From positions 1,364,001-1,428,000 of the forward strand of contig NZ_JACEMU010000004.1 in assembly GCF_013868135.1 (NCBI RefSeq): a stretch of DNA of 64,000 nucleotides, in the 5' to 3' direction. Under the pieces are notes generated by a model, which was not told where the DNA came from, did no database searches, and worked only from the letters and a program-made list of their open reading frames with translations. Position numbers and translations under genes: made by a program. Positions 8,547 to 16,850 of the stretch are shown piece by piece. This DNA is from Paracoccus sp. S1E-3 (GTDB taxonomy: Bacteria > Pseudomonadota > Alphaproteobacteria > Rhodobacterales > Rhodobacteraceae). Position 1 is the first letter of the stretch. Each line of letters begins with the position of its first letter.

Positions 8547-9260
8547 ATGAAGATCGGCATTCTACAAACGGGGCAGGCACCCGAAACCATCCGGGGCGCT
8601 CTGGGCGATTACCCGGACCTGTTCGCGCAACTGCTGGCCAATCAGGGCTTCAGCTTCCGCAATTATCACGTCGAGGCGATGGATTTCCCCGCTTCGATCC
8701 GGGAGGCCGATGGCTGGCTGATTACCGGCTCGCGCCACGGCGCCTATGAGGATCATGCCTTCATCCCGCCGCTGGAGGCCTTCATCCGCGACGCCTATGC
8801 CGCCGCCGTGCCCATGGTCGGCATCTGTTTCGGCCATCAGATCATCGCCCAGGCCCTTGGCGGCAAGGTCGAGAAATTCAACGGCGGCTGGTCGGTCGGC
8901 GCGCAGGACTATGATTTCGGCGACGAGAAGCTGACCCTGAATGCCTGGCATCAGGATCAGGTGGTCGCCCGTCCCGATGGTGCCGAGGTCGCGGCCTCCA
9001 GCGGGTTCTGTGAAAACGCGGCGCTGATCTATCCGGGACGTGCCTTCACCGTGCAGGCCCATCCCGAGTTCCGCGACGATTTCGTGCAGGGCCTGATCGA
9101 CACCCGCGCGCGCGGCATCGTGCCCGATGCGCTGCTGGACCGGGCCAATGCCCGCATGGGCGGCAAGCGCGACAGCGACGTGCTGGCCGCCCGCATCGCC
9201 GCCTTCTTCCATGCCGCCGAAGACGCGCGGCAGGAAAGCAGGACGCAGGGCGTGGCCTGA
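8547..9260 (+). CDS. Class I glutamine amidotransferase-like protein
   Basis: 237 residues, a lone GATase1 domain. The nucleophile is Cys94 in GICFGHQI and the catalytic His-Glu pair is H172/E174 in AHPEF. Free-standing members include gamma-glutamyl hydrolases and GMP-synthase-like proteins. Here the context (a PaiB-like protein and a glutamine-synthetase-like ligase in the same operon, an amino acid transporter divergent) suggests hydrolysis of a gamma-glutamylated intermediate, as PuuD does. PuuD itself is a different GATase subgroup, so this is analogy and not orthology. The next gene overlaps its stop (TGATG). Confidence 0.8.
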   Translation: MKIGILQTGQAPETIRGALGDYPDLFAQLLANQGFSFRNYHVEAMDFPASIREADGWLITGSRHGAYEDHAFIPPLEAFIRDAYAAAVPMVGICFGHQIIAQALGGKVEKFNGGWSVGAQDYDFGDEKLTLNAWHQDQVVARPDGAEVAASSGFCENAALIYPGRAFTVQAHPEFRDDFVQGLIDTRARGIVPDALLDRANARMGGKRDSDVLAARIAAFFHAAEDARQESRTQGVA

Positions 9261-9874
9261 TGTATTGCCCGACCGCCTTCGCCGAATCGCGCCCCGAGGT
9301 GCTGGCCGCGCTGATCCGCGCCCATCCGCTGGGGCTGCTGATTACGGTTGGGACGGACGGCACGGTGGCCAATCCTCTGCCCCTGCAGCTGACCGAAGAC
9401 GGCCGGCTGCGCGCCCATCTGGCGCGCGCCAATCCGCAGATCCGCGATCTGGAAACCGGCGCCCCGGTGCTGGTCGTGTTTCAGGGCGAACAAAGCTATA
9501 TCTCGCCCGAATGGTATCCGACCAAGCAGGACAGCGGCAAAGTGGTGCCGACCTGGAACTATCTGATGGTGCAGGCGCGCGGCACCCCGCGCCTGATCGC
9601 CGATGCGGGCTGGCTGCGCGGACAGGTCGATGATCTGACCCGGCAGATGGAAAACGACCGGCACGCGCCATGGCAAGTCTCGGACGCGCCGGAGACCTAT
9701 ATCAATGCCCAACTTCGCGGCATCATCGGGATGGAGATCGCCATCACCGATCTGCGCGGCAAGTGGAAGGCGGGCCAGAACAAGGCGCCCGCCGACCGAT
9801 CCGGCATGGCCGCGGCCCTTGGCCCGACCCATCCGGCACTTGCCGATGCCGCCCTATCATCAGGATCCCCATGA
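9260..9874 (+). CDS. PaiB-like FMN-binding negative transcriptional regulator family protein
   Basis: 204 residues. The PaiB family pattern is clear: MYCPTAFAE at the start, ISPEWYPTKQDSGKVVPTWN around residues 76-95, QMENDRHAPW and the C-terminal IIGMEIAITDLRGKWKAGQN. The fold is a split-barrel FMN or pyridoxamine-phosphate oxidase-like domain. Bacillus PaiB was named as a repressor, but the biochemical role of the family is poorly defined. It is translationally coupled on both sides: it overlaps the amidotransferase stop and its own stop overlaps the start of the ligase (ATGA). Confidence 0.85.
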   Translation: MYCPTAFAESRPEVLAALIRAHPLGLLITVGTDGTVANPLPLQLTEDGRLRAHLARANPQIRDLETGAPVLVVFQGEQSYISPEWYPTKQDSGKVVPTWNYLMVQARGTPRLIADAGWLRGQVDDLTRQMENDRHAPWQVSDAPETYINAQLRGIIGMEIAITDLRGKWKAGQNKAPADRSGMAAALGPTHPALADAALSSGSP

Positions 9875-11229
9875 CCCCCGACTGGCTGGAACAGACCCCG
9901 AAAGCGGCGCAGAACTTTGTGTCCGGGCGCCGCCTGGACGAGATCGAATGCATCGTCGCCGATATCGCGGGCGTTGCCCGCGGCAAGGCGATGCCGGCAT
10001 CGAAATTCGCCCGTCAGGAGAAATTCTTCCTGCCGAACTCGATCTTCCTGCAGACGATAACCGGGGAATGGGCTGACAACCCTTCGGGGGCGTTCACCGA
10101 ACCCGACATGATCCTGACCCCGGATTATTCCACCACCACCGCCGCGCCCTGGACCGCCGATTATACCTTGCAGGTCATCCACGACGTTTACGACCAGCAG
10201 GGCCAGCCGGTTCCGGTCGCACCGCGCAACGTGCTGAAACGCGTGGTCTCGCTGTTCGAGGCCAAGGGTTGGCGGCCCATCGTGGCGCCCGAGATGGAAT
10301 TCTTCCTCGTCGCCCGCAATATCGACCCGAACCAGCCGATCATCCCGCCCATGGGCCGCTCGGGCCGGCGTGCGGCGGCCAAGCAGGCCTATTCGCTGTC
10401 GGCGGTGGATGAATATGGCAAGGTCATCGACGACATCTATGATTTCGCCGAAGCGCAGGGATTCGAAATCGACGGCATCCTGCAGGAAGGCGGCGCCGGC
10501 CAGATCGAGATCAACCTCGCCCATGGCGACCCGGTGCGGCTGGCCGACGAGATCTTCTTTTTCAAGCGCCTAATCCGCGAGGCCGCGCTGCGCCATGATT
10601 GCTATGCCACCTTCATGGCCAAGCCGATCGAGGGCGAGCCGGGATCGGCCATGCATATCCACCACTCGGTCGTGGATCTGGCGACGGGGCAGAACATCTT
10701 CTCCGATCCCAAAGGCGCCGAGGCCCCGCAATTCCTGCATTTCATTGCCGGGATGCAGAACCACCTGCCCGCCGCCGTGGCGTTGCTCGCCCCTTACGTG
10801 AACAGCTATCGCCGTTACGTCCCCGATTTCGCCGCACCCATCAACCTTGAATGGGGCCGCGACAACCGCACCACCGGTCTGCGGGTGCCGATTTCCGGGC
10901 CCGAGGCGCGGCGCGTCGAAAACCGGCTGGCGGGGATGGATTGCAACCCCTATCTGGGCCTCGCCGCGTCACTGGCCTGCGGCTATCTGGGCCTGATCGA
11001 GGGGAAAGACCCGCGCCCGGAATGCCTCGGCGACGCCTATATCTCGGAAGACGAATTGCCGCTGACGCTGGGCGATGCGCTGGATCTGATGGTCGAAAGC
11101 GCCCCCATGCGCGAGGTGCTGGGCGAGGAGTTCATCAATGTCTATGAATCCGTGAAGCGCAACGAATACAAGGAGTTCCTTCAGGTCATCTCGCCATGGG
11201 AGCGCGAGCATCTGCTGCTGAACGTCTGA
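9871..11229 (+). CDS. Glutamine synthetase family ligase (second copy, PuuA-like)
   Basis: 452 residues starting at the ATG that overlaps the previous stop. Active-site segments are APEMEFFLVARN, GQIEINLAHGD, GSAMHIHHSV and NRTTGLRVPISGPEARRVE. It differs in sequence from the ligase at 3791-5122, so this is not a recent duplication. The two probably handle different amines or different steps of gamma-glutamylation. It is last in the three-gene operon and is followed by a strong terminator. Confidence 0.86.
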   Translation: MTPDWLEQTPKAAQNFVSGRRLDEIECIVADIAGVARGKAMPASKFARQEKFFLPNSIFLQTITGEWADNPSGAFTEPDMILTPDYSTTTAAPWTADYTLQVIHDVYDQQGQPVPVAPRNVLKRVVSLFEAKGWRPIVAPEMEFFLVARNIDPNQPIIPPMGRSGRRAAAKQAYSLSAVDEYGKVIDDIYDFAEAQGFEIDGILQEGGAGQIEINLAHGDPVRLADEIFFFKRLIREAALRHDCYATFMAKPIEGEPGSAMHIHHSVVDLATGQNIFSDPKGAEAPQFLHFIAGMQNHLPAAVALLAPYVNSYRRYVPDFAAPINLEWGRDNRTTGLRVPISGPEARRVENRLAGMDCNPYLGLAASLACGYLGLIEGKDPRPECLGDAYISEDELPLTLGDALDLMVESAPMREVLGEEFINVYESVKRNEYKEFLQVISPWEREHLLLNV

Positions 11230-11236
11230 ATATGCA

Positions 11237-11262
11237 GGCCCCGGTTCACGCCGGGGCCTTTT
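11237..11262 (+). terminator. Intrinsic terminator of the amidotransferase-PaiB-ligase operon
   Basis: Eight-base stem GGCCCCGG / CCGGGGCC, six-base loop, then TTTTCC. It starts seven bases after the ligase stop codon and lies between that gene and the convergent trpS. Confidence 0.8.
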
Positions 11263-11267
11263 CCTTT

Positions 11268-12258
11268 TCAGATCGTGAACAGGCCCAGACCCCTTACGAC
11301 CTCGCGCCTGGTCGCCTCGGTCCGTTCGCGCGCTCTTTCGGTGCCGCGCCGGATCACGTCGAGGATATGGCCGCGATCCTTCCCCAGTGCCGCCCGCCGC
11401 GCCCGGATCGGCGCGATCAGATCCTGCAAGATGCCCTCCAGCCGGGCCTTGATGACCGCATCGCCCAACCCGCCGCGCCGGTAATGCGCCTTCATCTCGT
11501 TCAGCCCGACCTTGTCATCGTCGAAAGTGTCGAGATAGCTGAAGACCACGTTCCCCTCGACCCGGCCCGGATCGCTGACATGCAGGTGCTGCGGATCGGT
11601 GGACATGGCCCGGACGGCGGTCCGGATCACCTCGGCCGAGGCATCCAGCGCAATCGCATTGCCCCCCGACTTCGATATCTTGGCCTTGCCGTCGATGCCC
11701 GGCAGCCGCAATGACCGCGCGCGCTTCGGGCAGAATGGCGGTTCCGGCGGTGGCATTGATGCGGCGCACGATCTCGTTCGTCTGCTCGATCAGCGGGGCC
11801 TGATCCTCGCCCACCGGCACCACGGTGACCTTGAAGGCGGTGATGTCGGCCGCCTGCGCGGCGGGATAGCACAGAAAGCCCGCCGGAATGTCGCGGCCAA
11901 AGCCGCGGGCACGGATCTCGTCCTTGATGGTCGGGTTGCGCTCCAGCCGCGCCACGCTGACGAAATTCAGATATAAAATCGACAGTTCAGCCAGAGCCGG
12001 CAGATGCGATTGCAGGCAGATCGTGGTCTGGTCGGGGTCGATGCCCACGGCCAGATAATCCAGCGCAACCTCGATCACGTTCTGGCGCAGCCGGGCGGGG
12101 TCATGCGCGTTATCGGTCAGCGCCTGCGCGTCGGCCAGCAGCAGGAACTGGTCGTGATCGCCCTGAAAGCGCAGCCGGTTGCGCAGCGATCCGGCGTAAT
12201 GGCCGATATGCAGCGGGCCGGTCGTGCGGTCGCCGGTCAGGATGACGGGTTTGTCCAT
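11268..12258 (-). pseudogene. trpS: Tryptophanyl-tRNA synthetase, frameshifted in this sequence
   Basis: The product would be about 330 residues, normal for bacterial TrpRS. The N-terminal part reads [20 protein letters not shown], with the HIGH signature; the C-terminal part carries [15 protein letters not shown], with the KMSKS-type loop. These sit in different frames. The switch falls at the CGCGCGCGC tract (11716-11724): restoring one GC dinucleotide gives [13 protein letters not shown] in one frame. TrpRS is essential, so either the indel is a sequence error, frameshifting occurs, or another trpS exists elsewhere. The start at 12258 has AAAGGA nearby. An attenuator-type leader lies upstream. 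Confidence 0.88.
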
Positions 12259-12262
12259 ATGC

Positions 12263-12276
12263 GAGTCCTTTGGGAA
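12263..12276 (-). promoter_or_regulatory. Ribosome binding segment of trpS, identical to that of ileS
   Basis: On the coding strand this reads TTCCCAAAGGACTC, ending five bases before the trpS ATG. The same 14 bases precede ileS at 38744-38757. AAAGGA is the Shine-Dalgarno core; the extra identity upstream of it is more than translation needs. Confidence 0.6.
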
Positions 12277-12298
12277 AAAGGGGCCGCATGGGGTCGGG

Positions 12299-12326
12299 AA
12301 AACAAAAGGCCGCCCAAGCGGCGGCC
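12299..12326 (-). terminator. Attenuator (intrinsic terminator) in the trpS leader
   Basis: On the coding strand: GGCCGCC, loop GCTTG, GGCGGCC, then TTTTGTTTT. The seven-base stem is perfect and lies between the leader ORF and the trpS start. The 3' arm sequence GGCGGCC also occurs just after the leader stop codon (12349-12355), where it can pair with the 5' arm and form an antiterminator. This is the usual two-state layout of an attenuator. Confidence 0.75.
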
Positions 12327-12358
12327 CCATGGATAAGTGAATTGATCCGGCCGCCCTG

Positions 12359-12406
12359 TCAGGGGACCAGCCACAAGCGTAGCGAGGGGACCATCGGGTT
12401 TTCCAT
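12359..12406 (-). CDS. trpS leader peptide ([15 protein letters not shown])
   Basis: A 15-codon ORF upstream of trpS containing one Trp codon at position 12; tryptophan is rare, so one in 15 is notable. The ATG is eight bases after the predicted -10 element, so the message would be leaderless or nearly so. An internal in-frame ATG (12394) could also start it. Stalling at TGG leaves the GGCGGCC copy at 12349-12355 free to form the antiterminator; translation to the stop covers it and lets the terminator fold. The coding status and mechanism are inferred from sequence only. Confidence 0.6.
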   Translation of the reverse strand: MENPMVPSLRLWLVP

Positions 12407-12414
12407 GACCGCAG

Positions 12415-12443
12415 AGGATAGCCTCGCCGCACGTTCGGATCAA
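12415..12443 (-). promoter_or_regulatory. Promoter of the trpS leader
   Basis: On the coding strand: TTGATC, a 17-base spacer, TATCCT. The expected start point is close to 12408, next to the leader ATG at 12406. Confidence 0.6.
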
Positions 12444-12474
12444 ACGAAACCGGATGACCGCTGACCCAAGCGCA

Positions 12475-14739
12475 TCAGGTAATGACCCGTACCGGGATGG
12501 ATTTCGCCGCCGGCGTCCCGCTGAGCGTGTCGACGAATTCGATCGGCAGCAGCGGGTTTAGTTCGGGATAATAACCCGCAACCGCCCCGCGCGGCAGCGG
12601 ATAGTCCAGCACCGTCAGGCCGCTGACCATGCGCTTATGGCCATCGTCACAGATCGTCTCCAGCCCGACCACCTGTTCCTGCTGCAGCCCCCGCGCCTCG
12701 CGGTCTTCGGGGTTCATGAACAGCACCATCCGGTTGCCCCAGACCCCGCGATAGCGGTCGTTCGTGCTGTAGATCGTGGTGTTGAACTGATCCTGCGAGC
12801 GCACGGTCAACAGCCGCAGCATCTGCGGGTCGTCGACCGGCACATCGGCATGCAGCCCGTCGAGGACCAGAAAATTCGCCTTGCCGGTGTCAGTCGGGAA
12901 CACCCGCTGGCGCGGCGGCACATCCAGAAAGAACCCGTCCGGCGCCTTCAGCCTTTCGTTGAAATCGGCGTAAATCTCGGGAAACACATCGGCGATGTAG
13001 TCGCGGATCAGGGCGTAATCCTGCGCGAACTCCGTCCAAGGCGTGCGCGAATCCGGCAGCGTCGCCATGGCGATGCGGCAGACGATCTCGGCCTCGGCCA
13101 TGCAGTCGGGGCTGGCCGGCTCCAGTGTCCCGCGCGAGGCGGTGACCTGCGCCACCATATCCTCGATGGTCAGGGCCTGTTCGCCCTTTTCGGTCTGGAT
13201 GACCTCGGACCGCGAGATGACCGGCAGGATCAGCGCCTCGCGCCCATGGATCACATGGCCCCGGTTCAGCTTGGTGTTGATCCCGACCGTCAGGTCAAGT
13301 TGCGACATCGCCTGATAGCTGCGCTCGGTATCGGGCACGGCGCGGACGAAATTGCCGCCCATGCCGATGAAGATCCGCGCCTCGCCCGTCATCATCGCCT
13401 CGACGGCTTTCTGCACGTTATGGCCGTCTTCGCGCGGGACCGGAAAGCCGAAAACACGCTCATAGTTGTCCAGCATCTGTTGGCGCGGGCGGTCGTTGAT
13501 GCCGCAGGTGCGGTCGCCCTGTACATTGGAATGGCCGCGCACCGGCACGATTCCCGCGCCGGGCTTGCCGAAATTCCCACGCAGGAACAGGATATTGCAC
13601 AACTGCTGCAGCAGCTCGGAGCCGCGCTGATGCTGGGTCAGGCCCATGCCGTAACAGATCATCGTCGCGTTCGAGCGGATATAGATATCGGCGAATTGAC
13701 GGATCTGCTCCTCGCTGATGCCGGAGGTTTCGACGATCTCGGCCCAGTCCTGCGCCATGGCATCGGCGCGCACCGCATCGATGCCCAGCGTGTATTCGTC
13801 GATGAAGGCCCGGTCCAGCACGTCTTCGCCCGCCGCCTCGCGTTCCAAGATCGCCTTCATCATCCCCTTCATCACCGCCAGGTCGCCGCCCGCCTTCACA
13901 TGCAGAAAGCCGCTGGCAATATCGTAATGCCCGAAGGTGATCATCTGCGGGATATTCTGCGGCGCGGTATAGGCGATCATCGCCCGTTCGGGCATGGGGT
14001 TGATCGAAATGATCGGGATGCCGCGCTTCCGCGCCTGCGCCAGATTGGTCATCATCCGGGGCGAGTTGCTGCCGGTATTCTGCCCAAAGATAAAAATCGC
14101 CTCGGTCTTGTCGAAATCCTCCAGCCTGCAGGTGCCCTTGCCCACCCCGATCGAGGGCGGCAGCCCCCGGCTGGTCGGCTCGTGGCACATGTTGGAGCAG
14201 TCGGGAAAGTTGTTGGTGCCATATTCGCGCACGAAGACCGACCACAGGAAGGCGACCTCGTTCGGCGTCCGCCCCGAGGTATAGAACTCGGCCTGGCGGC
14301 GGTTTTCCAGCCGGCGCAGATGCCTGCCGATCAGCGCGAAGGCATCGTCCCAACTGATCGGCACATATCTGTCGGTTCCGGGGTCATAGCGCATCGGCTC
14401 GGTCAGGCGCCCCTGCATTTCCAGCCAGTAATCGGACTGTTCGCGCAGCGCACTGACGGTGTGCCGGGCGAAGAAATCGCGGGTGACACGGTGGCGCGTG
14501 GCCTCGAATGCCAGCGCCTTCGCACCTTGTTCGCAGAATTCCAGCAACTCGCGATGGCAGGCATCGGGGAAGGCGCAACTGGGGCATTTGAACCCGCCCG
14601 GCTGGTTCATCGACAACAGCGCGCGCGAGCCCTTCACCAGCACGCTCTGCTTCATCAGTGCCTTGGCGGTGGCGGCCGCCGCCCCCCATCCGCCCGCCGG
14701 ATGGTCATAGGGATGATAGCGCGGTTTGCGATCGTCCAT
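12475..14739 (-). CDS. YdeP/FdhF family molybdopterin oxidoreductase
   Basis: 754 residues, close to the length of E. coli YdeP. The N-terminal KCPSCAFPD segment lies where formate dehydrogenases hold a cluster, but the full four-Cys 4Fe-4S pattern is not present. Molybdopterin-binding parts follow: NNFPDCSNMCHEPTS, FGQNTGSNSPRMM, CYGMGLTQHQRG and GHSNVQGDRTCGIN, and a C-terminal molydopterin-dinucleotide-binding domain. The cytoplasmic YdeP group is linked to acid resistance in E. coli, but the reaction is unknown. AGGAGA precedes the ATG at 14739. The gene is flanked by trpS and a flavin monooxygenase gene on the same strand, probably not as one operon with trpS. Confidence 0.87.
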   Translation of the reverse strand: MDDRKPRYHPYDHPAGGWGAAAATAKALMKQSVLVKGSRALLSMNQPGGFKCPSCAFPDACHRELLEFCEQGAKALAFEATRHRVTRDFFARHTVSALREQSDYWLEMQGRLTEPMRYDPGTDRYVPISWDDAFALIGRHLRRLENRRQAEFYTSGRTPNEVAFLWSVFVREYGTNNFPDCSNMCHEPTSRGLPPSIGVGKGTCRLEDFDKTEAIFIFGQNTGSNSPRMMTNLAQARKRGIPIISINPMPERAMIAYTAPQNIPQMITFGHYDIASGFLHVKAGGDLAVMKGMMKAILEREAAGEDVLDRAFIDEYTLGIDAVRADAMAQDWAEIVETSGISEEQIRQFADIYIRSNATMICYGMGLTQHQRGSELLQQLCNILFLRGNFGKPGAGIVPVRGHSNVQGDRTCGINDRPRQQMLDNYERVFGFPVPREDGHNVQKAVEAMMTGEARIFIGMGGNFVRAVPDTERSYQAMSQLDLTVGINTKLNRGHVIHGREALILPVISRSEVIQTEKGEQALTIEDMVAQVTASRGTLEPASPDCMAEAEIVCRIAMATLPDSRTPWTEFAQDYALIRDYIADVFPEIYADFNERLKAPDGFFLDVPPRQRVFPTDTGKANFLVLDGLHADVPVDDPQMLRLLTVRSQDQFNTTIYSTNDRYRGVWGNRMVLFMNPEDREARGLQQEQVVGLETICDDGHKRMVSGLTVLDYPLPRGAVAGYYPELNPLLPIEFVDTLSGTPAAKSIPVRVIT

Positions 14740-14870
14740 CTGTATCTCCTGTGCGCATCGGATGCGGGAAGGCAGATCATGATCCGGCAAGGGCCGCATA
14801 TGCGGGGCCGTTGTTTCAGGGTCTCATGCAGGTCCCGCCTTGGCAAGGATGCGCGACGCATCAGCGCGGA

Positions 14871-15908
14871 TCACCCCGCGAGGATTTCGCGCACCAGCGG
14901 CGCGACCTTGGTGCCGAACAGTTCGATTGCGCGCATCGACATCTCATGCGGCAGGGTGCCATAGCTGTATTTCAGATCGAAGCGGTCCAGATCCAGCGTG
15001 CGCATCGTGGTGGCGATCTTGATGGCGACGGTCTCGGGCGCGCCGACATGCATCGCCCCATATTCGATATCGGCGATATACTGCTCCTTGCTGACCGGCC
15101 CCCAGCCCCGATCCCGTCCGACCCGGTCGCGGGAACGCTTGAAATGCGGGAAAAGCTGCTCGCGCGCGTCCTCGTCGGTATCGGCGACAAAGCCCGGCGC
15201 GTGAACCCCGATGGGCAGCGCCGGCATCCCGAATTCCGACAGCGAGCGGCGATACAGATCGACATAAGGCCGGAACCGCGCCGGATCGCCGCCGATCACC
15301 GCCAGCATCAGCGGAAAACCATAGCGGGCCGCGCGCACGACCGATTCCGGCGATCCGCCCACCCCGACCCAGACCGGCAGCGTGCCCCGCGCGGTTTTCG
15401 GAAACACCTCGGCGTCCACCAGCGGTGCGCGGTGCGAACCCGACCATGACACCGGGCCCTCGGCCCGCAGCGCCGCGAACAGGTCCAGCTTCTCGCTGAA
15501 CAGGGTTTCGTAATCGGCCAGATCAAAACCGAACAGCGGGAAGGATTCCGTGAACGAGCCGCGCCCCAGCGTCACCTCGGCCCGGCCGTTCGACAGGCCG
15601 TCCAGCGTGGCGAAGCGCTCATAGACCCGGATCGGATCGTCCGAGCTGAGCACCGTCACCGCGCTGCCCAGCAGGATGCGGTCGGTCCTGGCCGCGATCG
15701 TCGCCAGCACCATGTCGGGCGCGGAGACGGCGAAGTCGTCACGGTGATGTTCGCCAATGCCGAAGGCGTCGACGCCGACCTGATCGGCCAGCACGCCCTG
15801 CGCCACCACATTGCGCAGCACTTCGTCATAAGGCGCCAGCGTGCCATCGGGCCGGGCATTCACATCCCCGAAGGTATCCAGGCCGAGCTGCAGATTTTCC
15901 GACGCCAT
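14871..15908 (-). CDS. LLM-class flavin-dependent oxidoreductase
   Basis: 345 residues. The bacterial luciferase-like TIM-barrel pattern is clear: FGIGEHHRDDFAVSAP near residue 60, ILLGSAVTVLSSDDPIRVYE, RAEVTLGRGSFTESF and LPVWVGVGGSPESVV. Members use reduced FMN (or F420 in other lineages) to oxygenate small molecules. The start at 15908 has GGAGGGAAG immediately upstream. Substrate unknown. It lies between the molybdoenzyme and the YcaC-like hydrolase genes. Confidence 0.88.
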   Translation of the reverse strand: MASENLQLGLDTFGDVNARPDGTLAPYDEVLRNVVAQGVLADQVGVDAFGIGEHHRDDFAVSAPDMVLATIAARTDRILLGSAVTVLSSDDPIRVYERFATLDGLSNGRAEVTLGRGSFTESFPLFGFDLADYETLFSEKLDLFAALRAEGPVSWSGSHRAPLVDAEVFPKTARGTLPVWVGVGGSPESVVRAARYGFPLMLAVIGGDPARFRPYVDLYRRSLSEFGMPALPIGVHAPGFVADTDEDAREQLFPHFKRSRDRVGRDRGWGPVSKEQYIADIEYGAMHVGAPETVAIKIATTMRTLDLDRFDLKYSYGTLPHEMSMRAIELFGTKVAPLVREILAG

Positions 15909-16012
15909 CTTCCCTCCACGAATTGGCTGCACGAGCAGGTTTCCCGTCCAGCAAGGCTAGTAGGTTTCGATCATGCGGCGCAAGCATCCGCGAAGGGATC
16001 GGGCGATGACGC

Positions 16013-16043
16013 AAAAACCCCGGCGCAACCTGGCGCCGGGGTT
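16013..16043 (-). terminator. Intrinsic terminator after the YcaC-like hydrolase gene
   Basis: Eleven-base perfect stem AACCCCGGCGC / GCGCCGGGGTT with a six-base loop. Read on the minus strand it ends in a short T-run. It lies 35 nt beyond the stop of the hydrolase gene. Confidence 0.8.
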
Positions 16044-16077
16044 CGCATTTTCCGTTCGATGGAGGTTGCCGCGCGGA

Positions 16078-16758
16078 TCAGCTGCGCATCGAATCCAGCT
16101 GCTCGCCCTCATGCTCGACCTCGCGGGCCTTCGCATAGCTTTCCGCCAGCAACCGGTATTCCGGGAAGATCTGCATATAGATCTCGGCCCATTTCTCGGC
16201 ATCGTCGCGGTGCCAGGTCTTCTGGATCTCGGAGGCAACGGCGGCCGTATCCATCGGCACCGCACCGGCCTGCACGACGCGGGCCAGCGTGATTTCCTGC
16301 GCCATCTTGGAATAGGTGCCCGAGGCATCGATGACCACGAAAACCTTGTAGCCCTCGGCAATCGCCGAAATCGCCGGGAAGGCCATGCAGACGCTGGTGA
16401 TGGTGCCGGCAATGATCAGGGTCTTCCGACCGGTCTCCTTCACCGCCTGAACGAAGTCGGGATTATGCCAGGCGTTGATCTCGCCCTTGCGACCCACGTA
16501 TTTGGCATGGGGCGCGTTCTGGTGGATTTCCGGGATCAGCGGGCCGTTCGGTCCCTGCGGCACCGAGGCCGTGGTGATGACCGGAATATTGGCCAGCGTC
16601 GCCATCGACGCCAAAGCACCCGCGTGACGGCGCAGGGCCGTCATGGGCATGTCGTTCACGGTCTGGAACAGGCCGCTTTGATGGTCGATCAGCAGCATCA
16701 CCGCGTCATCGGGATCAATGACCGGCAGCTCGCCGTTAAAATTGGCAGGCGTAACCAT
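16078..16758 (-). CDS. YcaC-like isochorismatase-family hydrolase
   Basis: 226 residues. The cysteine-hydrolase triad is visible: Asp25 in LLIDHQSG, the Lys/Arg region near residues 90-92, and Cys124 in AGTITSVCMAF. The family comprises amidases and isochorismatase-like enzymes with unknown YcaC-type substrates. AAAGGA precedes the ATG at 16758. The gene is transcribed from a promoter embedded in a large inverted repeat and diverges from a PuuB-like oxidase gene, which hints at tight induction by a small molecule. Confidence 0.85.
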   Translation of the reverse strand: MVTPANFNGELPVIDPDDAVMLLIDHQSGLFQTVNDMPMTALRRHAGALASMATLANIPVITTASVPQGPNGPLIPEIHQNAPHAKYVGRKGEINAWHNPDFVQAVKETGRKTLIIAGTITSVCMAFPAISAIAEGYKVFVVIDASGTYSKMAQEITLARVVQAGAVPMDTAAVASEIQKTWHRDDAEKWAEIYMQIFPEYRLLAESYAKAREVEHEGEQLDSMRS

Positions 16759-16822
16759 GAGATGTTCCTTTCTTCTGTGTTCTGGCCGTCCATCTGCATG
16801 TCCGGCCGCTTTCACAGCTTGA

Positions 16823-16850
16823 AAGATAGTTCAGAACAACGAACGCTCAA
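16823..16850 (-). promoter_or_regulatory. Probable promoter of the YcaC-like gene
   Basis: On the coding strand: TTGAGC, a 16-base spacer, TATCTT. The -35 hexamer lies partly in the centre of the inverted repeat at 16834-16864, and the spacer is covered by one repeat arm. Confidence 0.45.

Noticed and set aside
14775..14805. Palindromes GATCATGATC and CCGCATATGCGG upstream of the YdeP gene
   Set aside because: They are short and lie in a GC-rich region where such palindromes are common. No promoter could be placed relative to them.
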